From Tissierellia bacterium (GTDB taxonomy: Bacteria > Bacillota_A > Clostridia > Tissierellales > Peptoniphilaceae), in contig JAAYEN010000201.1 of assembly GCA_012728775.1 (NCBI GenBank), forward strand, positions 1 to 5,046: a stretch of DNA of 5,046 bases, read 5' to 3'. Under the pieces are notes generated by a model that worked only from the letters and a program-made list of their open reading frames with translations, had not been told where the DNA came from and did no database searches. Positions 1 through 4,746 of the stretch are shown here, piece by piece. Made by a program: the position numbers and the translations under genes. Every line of letters starts with the position of its first letter. Within the stretch, counting starts at the first letter, position 1.

Positions 1-11
1 TATATATACTA

Positions 12-38
12 GATTAACTTTCTGTTAATCCTTAAAAT
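12..38 (+). promoter_or_regulatory. Operator-like inverted repeat and weak promoter before the SDR gene
   Basis: A perfect 7-base inverted repeat, GATTAAC (12-18) and GTTAATC (24-30), is separated by 5 bases. It is not followed by a T-run, so it does not look like a terminator. A -10-like TAAAAT lies at 33-38, directly after the repeat; no good -35 box is visible at the expected distance (TAGATT at 10-15 matches only three consensus positions). A dyad overlapping the region between -35 and -10 is a usual place for a repressor site, so this may be an operator for the dehydrogenase gene. This is inference from position and symmetry only. Confidence 0.3.
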
Positions 39-74
39 ACACAAAAACAGTAATGAACATGGAGGTATGTAATT

Positions 75-875
75 ATGGACAGATTAAAAGGTAAGGTTGC
101 ATTGGTAACAGGTTCAACAAGTGGTATTGGTATTGGAATCGCAAAGGTGTTTGCAAGAGAAGGTGCTAAGGTTGTTGTTACTGGAAGAAGAGAAGAAAAA
201 GGACAAGTTGTTGTTGATGCCATTACTAAAGAAGGCGGAGAAGCGGCATATTTATATAGTGACATCACTAAACCTGAATCTATAAAAGATTTACTTCAAG
301 GTGTTGTCGATAAATATGGTAAATTAGATATTTTGGTAAATAATGCTGCCAATGTAACCCTTGCTGATGGGACAATTGAAGAGCTTACCACTGAAATGTG
401 GGATGCTATAATGGAAAGTGATTTAAGAAGTGTATTTATAGCAACTAAGGAAGCGATTCCTCACATGAGAGCAAATGGAAAAGGTTCCATTATAAACATT
501 GGTTCTATGGCTTCTTGTGCAGGAGACTTAGGAACTTCAGCATATGCTTCTGCAAAAGCAGGTGTAAATCTTTTAACTGAATCTACTGCCGTACAGTATG
601 GAAAGGAAAATATTCGTTGCAACTGCATTCGCCCAGGTCTTATTGTAACACCTGAGAACAAGGAGAAACTACCTCAGTTGTTAATAGATATATTCATGAG
701 CAATATTCTTGTTAACAGATATGGTAATCCTGAGGATATTGGAAACCTTGCTCTGTTTTTAGGTTCTGACGAAAGTGAGTATATTACAGGTCAAATTTTA
801 AACGTAGATGGTGGAAGCAATGCTCATGCGCCAACTGTAGCTCAGTTTAGAGAAGCCGGCTCAAAAACTTGGTAA
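75..875 (+). CDS. Short-chain dehydrogenase/reductase (SDR), hydroxysteroid dehydrogenase-like
   Basis: A 266-residue classical SDR, a full-length soluble NAD(P)H-dependent oxidoreductase expected in the cytoplasm. The Rossmann motif TGSTSGIG is at residues 12-19, the NNAA motif at 89-92, the catalytic Ser at 144, and Tyr157 and Lys161 form YxxxK. Two Arg residues after the second strand (GRR, 37-39) suggest NADP(H) rather than NAD(H). The PG motif (187-188) and the C-terminal ITGQ...DGG (238-247) are also typical. Asp116 stands where most classical SDRs have the fourth catalytic residue, Asn. The start is fixed by GGAGG at 61-65, nine bases upstream. The C-terminal extension after DGG resembles that of clostridial 7-alpha-hydroxysteroid dehydrogenases, but substrate cannot be read from sequence; sugar alcohols or other secondary alcohols are equally possible. 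The gene stands alone between its own leader and terminator. Family sure, substrate unsure. Confidence 0.95.
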   Translation: MDRLKGKVALVTGSTSGIGIGIAKVFAREGAKVVVTGRREEKGQVVVDAITKEGGEAAYLYSDITKPESIKDLLQGVVDKYGKLDILVNNAANVTLADGTIEELTTEMWDAIMESDLRSVFIATKEAIPHMRANGKGSIINIGSMASCAGDLGTSAYASAKAGVNLLTESTAVQYGKENIRCNCIRPGLIVTPENKEKLPQLLIDIFMSNILVNRYGNPEDIGNLALFLGSDESEYITGQILNVDGGSNAHAPTVAQFREAGSKTW

Positions 876-910
876 GAAATAGCTAGGTTAATAGTATAAT
901 TTATTGATAA

Positions 911-937
911 GAGTTACCGTGAGGTAGCTCTTTTTTT
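911..937 (+). terminator. Intrinsic terminator of the SDR gene
   Basis: GAGTTACC (911-918) pairs with GGTAGCTC (923-930) in an 8-bp stem with one G-T pair and a four-base loop GTGA, followed at once by seven T (931-937). Two further A-T pairs can extend the base of the stem. It lies 35 bases after the SDR stop codon, the usual place for a Rho-independent terminator. Confidence 0.9.
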
Positions 938-1280
938 ATACCGAATATTAAAAAAGGTAAATAAATAATTTAACCTACTTAGTCTAAATACACAAAATAA
1001 GGTAAAGGCATACATTCACCTTACTTTAATTAAATACTTCTTATTAATTAAACAATAATTAAGTTTTATTTTATTATTGATTTGAAAATAAGTTAAGTAT
1101 ATCTCATCTTTGACAGTTGTGAGACAATAAAACCCTGAAACCTATTGTAATTACAATAAATTTCAGGGTTGTTATATATTTTAAAAGTGTCTAATATTTT
1201 TTTTGGTTTCTATAAAATATTTTTCGTTTGCTTTATAGATAGAATTTCATGGCATGTATATTTTTCCCCAATTTTTTTTC
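938..1280. other. Non-coding gap with AT-rich inverted repeats
   Basis: No credible gene was seen on either strand. Besides the large hairpin at 1127-1175 there are weak inverted repeats. AGGTAAAT (955-962) can pair with ATTTAACCT (968-976) with one bulge. AAATAAGGT (995-1003) can pair with ACCTTACTT (1018-1026) with one mismatch. Two TTAATTAA palindromes lie at 1026-1033 and 1044-1051. A TTGACA box at 1110-1115 has no matching -10 box. The stretch from 1190 to 1280 is T-rich and probably includes the promoter of the next gene, but no box pair stands out. Confidence 0.5.
1127..1175. terminator. Long symmetric hairpin, possible bidirectional terminator
   Basis: AACCCTGAAA (1131-1140) and TTTCAGGGTT (1161-1170) are perfect 10-base inverted repeats. 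Between them lies the palindrome TATTGTAATTACAATA (1143-1158), centred on exactly the same point, so the whole element folds into one long stem broken only by a CC/AA internal loop. ATAA (1127-1130) and TTAT (1172-1175) extend it past a one-base bulge. The + side is followed by the T/A-rich TTATATATTTT; on the - strand the stem is followed by TTTTATTG. It could act as a terminator in either direction, but the SDR gene already has one and no - strand gene is seen nearby. A remnant of a small repeat element is the alternative. Confidence 0.5.
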
Positions 1281-1293
1281 AAGGAGACGATAT

Positions 1294-1740
1294 ATGATAA
1301 GCGAAATAAAACAGGTAGTAAAATGTGCAATTATTCTATGATCACGACTTAAATATACAGGTCTGGCTACCTTTCACGGAGGAATTAATTGGTTTGAACA
1401 AGAAAGATACTATGAGATGATAGGGGGATTCTATCTTTATGATACCAAATCGGAAGACTATCAAATTAAGATAGTAAATAAGAATAATGTTGTTACCAAA
1501 GAGCAAAATGACTTTATAATTCATAGTGAAAAATACTTCCTACAGAGTGACCCTACAAATGATGTGCTGGCATTTGGAAACTTTTCAGGCATAGATATGC
1601 CTATAGCTTGGACTAGAAACTATGGGCAGGGAAGAGTTTTTTATACAGCCTTAGCACATACAGTGGAAGAATTATTTAGCGAAGAAAGCTTAGAAATGAT
1701 ATTAAATGGAATAGATTGGTATGCAGAAAAAATTATTTAA
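1294..1740 (+). pseudogene. Broken ThuA-like gene (trehalose utilisation family), internal TGA and deletion
   Basis: The start is well formed: AGGAG at 1282-1286 and ATG seven bases later. Fifteen codons follow, ending in CAIIL, then an in-frame TGA at 1339-1341. The same frame then stays open to TAA at 1738-1740. From FHGG (codons 27-30) onward it reads as the C-terminal half of a ThuA-like protein, a glutamine-amidotransferase-like fold linked to sugar metabolism. Recognisable parts are FHGG, the YYEMIGG stretch, KYFLQSDPTNDVLA, and PIAWTRNYGQGRVFY (codons 103-117). ThuA-like proteins usually have over 200 residues; only 148 codons are here, and the missing part lies between the first strand and FHGG. 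My reading is that a deletion joined the two ends and the TGA sits at or near the junction. A shorter product from ATG 1417 has no ribosome binding site; the GGAGG at 1378-1382 is simply codons for HGG. Confidence 0.75.
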
Positions 1741-1759
1741 TTATAAGGATGGTATGAAT

Positions 1760-2341
1760 ATGTTAAAAGATTTACTAATAAAGCGAAGAAGTATAAGAAA
1801 TTTTAGGTGTCGAGAAATATCAAATGATATAATAGAATCAATACTTGAAGCAGGGAGATTGTCGCCTTCTGGAGGAAACGAACAGCCTTGGATCTTTAGA
1901 GTGATAACTGATAGGAATGTGATTGACATCGTTGCTGATATTACTTACAGTCAAAAGTGGATTAGATCAGCTCCTTTATTAATAGTATTGGTAACTAGAT
2001 TAGTTGAGGATGAACGTGGAGAAAGAGATATCCATAAGTCTCGATTCCCACATTGGGAAAAAGAAATTGAAAATATGGATAAAGATTTGTTCTCCTGTCT
2101 CAATCTTGAGGAGCATCAAACCAAAATACCTGGTACTCATATAGTACTTCAAGCCCTTGAGTATGGCACTGGTTCAACATGGATATAGCATTTTGATGTT
2201 AAGATGCTGGGGGAACTGTTAGGGTTACCTAACAATCATATTCCATCAGAAATCATAGCCTTCGGCTATCCCGAGAAGAAGACAACTTGTAGGAAGAAAA
2301 AAGATTTAGAGAAAATTGTATTTTTCAATAAGTACAATTAA
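1760..2341 (+). pseudogene. Nitroreductase-family gene interrupted by one in-frame TAG
   Basis: The frame encodes 193 codons of an FMN-dependent nitroreductase, a cytoplasmic flavoprotein family that reduces nitro compounds, quinones or other substrates with NAD(P)H. Phosphate/FMN-binding RRSIRNF is at codons 9-15, SPSGGNEQPW at 35-44, and GTGSTWI at 136-142. Codon 143 is TAG (2186-2188). The frame then carries on with the expected C-terminal part, HFDVKMLGELLGLP and AFGYPEKK, to TAA at 2339-2341. Total length is normal for the family, so one codon alone separates it from an intact gene. ATG 1760 is preferred because AGGATGG (1746-1752) lies seven bases upstream; ATG 1754 is also possible. 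It follows the ThuA-like gene by 19 bases, as in an operon. A sequencing error, a real nonsense mutation or readthrough cannot be told apart here; nonsense is most likely given the decay around it. Confidence 0.8.
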
Positions 2342-2367
2342 ATGGGTTATACCAGACAATTTTTTAG

Positions 2368-2520
2368 CAATACATCTTTTCACCAAGGGGATACTATATC
2401 CTTACGACATCATTACTGTCATCTCAAAGAGGTGGCACATTATATTGCGAGTATCAGGGTGATAGGATAATACTAGGTGGAAAGGCAGTCTTATACTCTA
2501 TTGCCGAGATAGACTTTTAA
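2368..2520 (+). pseudogene. C-terminal remnant of a PhzF-family (phenazine biosynthesis-like) gene
   Basis: This frame starts after a TAG at 2365-2367, has no start codon, and ends at TAA 2518-2520. It begins with FSPRG, continues TTSLLSSQRGGTLYCEYQGD (from 2404) and ends GGKAVLYSIAEIDF. The RGG-T-LYCE...GDRI-x-L-GGKAV pattern is the closing part of PhzF-like proteins, a cytoplasmic isomerase-type family with a diaminopimelate-epimerase fold. Family members have about 260-300 residues; only about 50 remain, and the catalytic Glu near the N-terminus is gone. FSPRG probably comes from the earlier segment that precedes the DPVTGSAH motif in intact proteins, which would mean an internal deletion as well. 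No function is expected. Confidence 0.65.
2381..2430 (+). repeat. Copy 1 of a 50-base repeat, inside the PhzF remnant
   Basis: Aligned without gaps to 2756-2805, this copy matches at 37 of 50 positions by my count, with exact blocks CCAAGGGG and TACGACATC. In the PhzF frame both copies read PRG...TTSLL-x-SQ; several base differences there are silent (TCA/TCT for Ser, CTG/TTG for Leu). This points to common descent from one coding sequence rather than a regulatory repeat. TGTCATCT (2417-2424) and AGGTGGCA (2430-2437) can form a hairpin with G-T pairs, likely incidental. Confidence 0.65.
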
Positions 2521-2705
2521 TGGAGGAGTGTGTATTTACTTCGATAGATTATATGATTCCAGGTATTACCAAAAAAACCAGTGATTTCCTGTATGAACCA
2601 GATGGTGACAGCTATGGGCTAGTCAATGAATTGGAACAGTGGCTTGAGTACATGAATGGGCAAGGAAATACTTTGATTTATAAGGCAATGATAGAATTTA
2701 TGTAG
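2520..2705 (+). CDS. Small hypothetical ORF, possibly a gene fragment
   Basis: A 61-codon ORF whose ATG shares its A with the TAA of the PhzF remnant. I do not recognise the family. The product is acidic and mostly hydrophilic, with no signal peptide or membrane segment; the most distinctive stretch is FLYEPDGDSYGLVNELEQWL (residues 23-42), followed by a probable helix ending NTLIYKAMIEFM. No ribosome binding site precedes ATG 2520. A strong GGAGGAG lies just inside the ORF (2522-2528), but no in-frame start codon follows at a proper distance; the next ATG (2553) is 24 bases away. This suggests the start of a once longer or different gene was lost. Even composition and fully open frame support a real coding past; expression is doubtful. 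Confidence 0.4.
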   Translation: MEECVFTSIDYMIPGITKKTSDFLYEPDGDSYGLVNELEQWLEYMNGQGNTLIYKAMIEFM

Positions 2706-2722
2706 ATATTTTATAAAAATGG

Positions 2723-2751
2723 TTGAATGTTAGGATTGTTGAAAATATAAT
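2723..2751 (+). promoter_or_regulatory. Strong sigma-A-type promoter for the SGNH hydrolase operon
   Basis: TTGAAT (2723-2728) and TATAAT (2746-2751) are separated by 17 bases, an almost consensus housekeeping promoter. Transcription would start near 2758-2760, giving a leader of roughly 85 bases before the GTG at 2843. The leader is almost exactly the second PhzF-like remnant. It is the best promoter in the window and the likely start of the operon that follows. Confidence 0.65.
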
Positions 2752-2846
2752 CTGACGCCAAGGGGGTAATATCAACCTACGACATCTTTATTGGCCTCTC
2801 AAGGCATACAGAAACGGTAGTTTTACTGTCAAAGGTGGATAAGTGA
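2751..2846 (+). pseudogene. Mosaic gene remnant: second PhzF-like tail, possibly joined to an RNA methyltransferase tail
   Basis: Two readings compete. In one frame, 2758-2802 encodes PRG-stop-YQPTTSLLASQ, which matches copy 1 in the PhzF remnant at most residues and is supported by the 50-base ungapped match (2756-2805). After that point this frame is interrupted again by TAG, although FYCQ resembles LYCE of copy 1. In another frame, open from 2751 to TGA 2844-2846, the last residues are HTETVVLLSKVDK, very like the HVETVVLLSK tail of RlmD/TrmA-type 23S rRNA uracil methyltransferases and related clostridial proteins. That TGA overlaps the GTG of the next gene (GTGA). A junction near 2800 between two different gene tails would explain both. 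No ATG or full domain remains in either frame, so no function is expected beyond forming the mRNA leader. Confidence 0.4.
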
Positions 2847-3562
2847 AGATTAATTGTATTGGAGATAGCTTAACTTATGGCAATGTTGGATATTCATATC
2901 TTAATTTTTTAGATAAAAGAATTTGCACCGTAAATTATGGAAAAAATGGAGATACTTTAAGAGGTGTTTACAAAAGAGTGAAGAAAGTAATGAGAAATCC
3001 AAAGAAAGATTCTCAACTCTATATTCTTGGTATTGGTACTAATGACCTTTTTTTGCCCTATCTGAAATCAGTTTCCATATATTGGAATGTACAAATGAGT
3101 ATAAGATGTAAAATAAAAAGATGCATTGAAGAAGATAAGGTTTTTTACAAAGAATATGAAGAACTCTTAAGTTTACTTTACAAAAGAAATAAAAATGTAA
3201 TTATATTTGGCATTCCATTTATAAACTTGAAAAATTTCCCTCATCAAAGGTTAATTGAGAGGAATGCAAATATGCAAGATTTAGCAAATAAATATGGCTA
3301 TGCTTTTATAGATATTTATAATCTCCAAAAGGATAAAATACGAAAAGATTCAAAGGAATATAGTTGGAAATATAGATTTATAGTGAGAGTTGTGGATGCT
3401 ATAATCATGTCCTTGTTTCCTTATAGTAAAGATTGGTTTGCAAAATTTAGAGGCTTAACGACAAGTGTAGATGGAGTTCATCTTAACTCTGTATCTGCAA
3501 AGATATTAGCGGCAGAGATAGAAAAAGAAATAAGTCCTTCTTATAAAAGCATTATATTTTGA
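2843..3562 (+). CDS. SGNH/GDSL-family hydrolase (esterase/lipase-like)
   Basis: A 239-residue SGNH hydrolase. Members cleave ester bonds in lipids, acylated sugars or other small esters using a Ser-Asp/His site. Block I is GDSLTYG (7-13) with nucleophile Ser9; block II Gly is in NYGKNG (31-36); block III is GTND (65-68) with Asn67; block V is DGVH (210-213) with Asp210 and His213. All four SGNH residues are therefore present and the length is normal. No signal peptide is seen: the first strand runs straight into GDSL, so the enzyme should be cytoplasmic. The start is GTG, supported by AAAGGTGG at 2831-2838 and by the motif's distance from the N-terminus. A stretch around 180-200 is hydrophobic and may form a lid or surface patch. 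It is the first gene of the presumed operon behind the promoter at 2723-2751 and lies 39 bases before the ICMT-like gene. Substrate unknown. Confidence 0.9.
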   Translation: MKINCIGDSLTYGNVGYSYLNFLDKRICTVNYGKNGDTLRGVYKRVKKVMRNPKKDSQLYILGIGTNDLFLPYLKSVSIYWNVQMSIRCKIKRCIEEDKVFYKEYEELLSLLYKRNKNVIIFGIPFINLKNFPHQRLIERNANMQDLANKYGYAFIDIYNLQKDKIRKDSKEYSWKYRFIVRVVDAIIMSLFPYSKDWFAKFRGLTTSVDGVHLNSVSAKILAAEIEKEISPSYKSIIF

Positions 3563-3601
3563 ATATGATTATCTTAAACAACTGGAGTGCGTAGTATTAT
3601 T

Positions 3602-4273
3602 ATGAATAATAAATTATTTATTACAGCAATGAGTAGATTGCTATTAGGATTTATACTTACGGCAGCATTGCTGTTCATTCCTGCAGGTACTATAAACTAT
3701 TGGAATGGATGGTTACTTATTATTGTCCTTTTCATACCTATGTTTGTGGCAGGTGTAGTAATGATGCTCAAAGATCCCTCTTTACTTAAGAAGCGATTGA
3801 ATATGAAGGAAAATGAGCGGGAACAAAAGATAGTTATCGCACTTAGCGGCTTCATGTTTGTAGTAGCTTTTATATTAGCAGGGTTTAACTTTAGATATAA
3901 GTGGCTAATGGTACCAAAATCTATAGTTTGGACATCCGTGGGATTATTCCTTTTGGGATATATAATATATGCAGAAGTTTTAAGAGAAAACAGTTTCTTA
4001 TCAAGGACTGTGGAGATTCAGGAAAATCAAAGAGTTATAGATACGGGATTATATGGAATTGTAAGACACCCAATGTATTTTGCAACTTTGTTAATATTTC
4101 TATCTATGCCATTAATTTTGGGCTCGCCCATTTCTATTTTAATACTTTTGTTTTATATTCCCATTATTGATAAACGAATAAAAAACGAGGAAGAGGTATT
4201 GGGAAGGGGACTTGAAGGATATTCAGATTACACAAAGAAAGTAAAATTTAAAATGATACCTTTTATTTGGTAA
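3602..4273 (+). CDS. Isoprenylcysteine carboxyl methyltransferase (ICMT)-family membrane protein
   Basis: A 223-residue integral membrane protein with about five hydrophobic segments (roughly 9-27, 36-55, 79-95, 107-124, 160-187). The conserved C-terminal core of the ICMT/phospholipid methyltransferase superfamily is clear: GLYGIVRHPMY (149-159), with RHPMY contacting S-adenosylmethionine in studied members, then EEE (196-198), GYSDY (206-210) and the closing IPFIW. Bacterial members have no prenylated-protein role established for most; they may methylate lipids or small hydrophobic acids at the membrane. A GTG at 3587 would give five more residues, but it overlaps the only ribosome binding site (GGAG, 3584-3587), so ATG 3602 is preferred even though its 14-base spacing is long and may mean weak initiation. 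It shares an operon with the SGNH hydrolase upstream, and its stop TAA is the start of the next gene's TAAAGGAG. Confidence 0.9.
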   Translation: MNNKLFITAMSRLLLGFILTAALLFIPAGTINYWNGWLLIIVLFIPMFVAGVVMMLKDPSLLKKRLNMKENEREQKIVIALSGFMFVVAFILAGFNFRYKWLMVPKSIVWTSVGLFLLGYIIYAEVLRENSFLSRTVEIQENQRVIDTGLYGIVRHPMYFATLLIFLSMPLILGSPISILILLFYIPIIDKRIKNEEEVLGRGLEGYSDYTKKVKFKMIPFIW

Positions 4274-4283
4274 AGGAGTAGAT

Positions 4284-4532
4284 ATGAAAAACTTGAATAA
4301 GCTAATTGATATTTACAATTCTTTATTGTTACAAGGGGAGCTGCAATTAGCATATAGAGGAATACTTGGCTTTATAAATGAACTTAGAATAGATATATCA
4401 AAAAGACATCCTGACTATATAGTGGGTAGCTTATATCAATGGAAGATGGACTTATCATTTTTCTCAATAACTACAAAATTCCTTCAGGAAAATATGTTAA
4501 AAAATCTCTTTAAAAATGGTTCGAGAGAGTAA
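4284..4532 (+). pseudogene. N-terminal part of a DUF7000-like protein, truncated
   Basis: Start signals are intact: AAAGGAG (4272-4278) and ATG five bases later, ten bases after the ICMT-like gene. The first ~73 codons (MKNLNKLIDIYNSLLLQGEL, AYRGIL, RHPDYIVGSLYQ, MDLSFF, FLQENMLK) look like the N-terminal part of a small cytoplasmic family I recall as DUF7000, found in Lachnospiraceae and Bacilli, whose function is unknown and whose usual length is clearly greater than 82 residues. After about codon 73 the similarity ends and the frame stops at TAA 4530-4532. The lost part is replaced by the tail of a YjbR-like gene in another frame, so a deletion across two neighbouring genes is likely. The family name is from memory and should be taken as tentative; a short product could still be made. 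Confidence 0.55.
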
Positions 4533-4746
4533 AGTCTTTATATATTTAAAATGTCTCCCTGGAGATTCTGAATTTTTACGAGGCATGTTTGAAAAAATAA
4601 CTGCTGCTTATCACATGAATAAATGGCATTGGATTTCGGTTTATTTAAATTCGGATGTGCCAGATGAATTTATTATGCAGCTGGTTTATGATAGCTATAG
4701 GTTGACAGAAAAGAAAACAGTAAGAAAGGATATAAAAGATGGGTGA
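4516..4746 (+). pseudogene. C-terminal part of a YjbR/MmcQ-like protein, truncated
   Basis: The 76 codons match the second half of YjbR/MmcQ-family proteins, small cytoplasmic proteins with a CyaY-like fold and possible DNA-binding role. Visible hallmarks are KVFIYLKC (6-13), FLRGMFEKITAAYHMNKWHW (20-39), DVPDE (47-51) and the SYRLT ending (60-64). Intact members have about 110-130 residues; the N-terminal ~45 are missing. ATG 4516 has no ribosome binding site, and the frame is open only from 4501, just where the DUF7000-like similarity ends. It overlaps that ORF by 17 bases in a different frame. Its TGA (4744-4746) overlaps the start of the next gene by 8 bases, a normal coupled arrangement, which suggests the 3' end is the original one. 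Confidence 0.65.

Noticed and set aside
461..661. Open frame on the - strand inside the SDR gene
   Set aside because: It lies wholly within a clear SDR gene, has no recognisable domain and no ribosome binding site.
1025..1051. TTAATTAA palindromes as a binding site
   Set aside because: Such short A/T palindromes are expected by chance in sequence this AT-rich.
1110..1138. TTGACA box at 1110-1115 as a promoter for the ThuA-like gene
   Set aside because: No -10-like sequence lies 15-19 bases downstream; that position is CCCTGA, inside the hairpin stem.
1339..1341. TGA in the ThuA-like gene as a selenocysteine codon
   Set aside because: The protein also lacks its N-terminal half, ThuA-like proteins are not known selenoproteins, and no stem-loop of the needed type is apparent right after the codon.
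2381..2805. The 50-base repeat pair as a CRISPR array or a riboswitch
   Set aside because: There are only two copies, about 375 bases apart with no regular spacers, and the differences between them respect a coding frame better than a common RNA fold.
3587..3601. GTG 3587 as the start of the ICMT-like protein
   Set aside because: The GTG overlaps the only GGAG site, leaving no ribosome binding site in front of it, and the extra residues MRSII add nothing to the family match.
3901..4170. 89-codon + strand frame inside the ICMT-like gene
   Set aside because: It is a frame shadow of the methyltransferase core and resembles no family.
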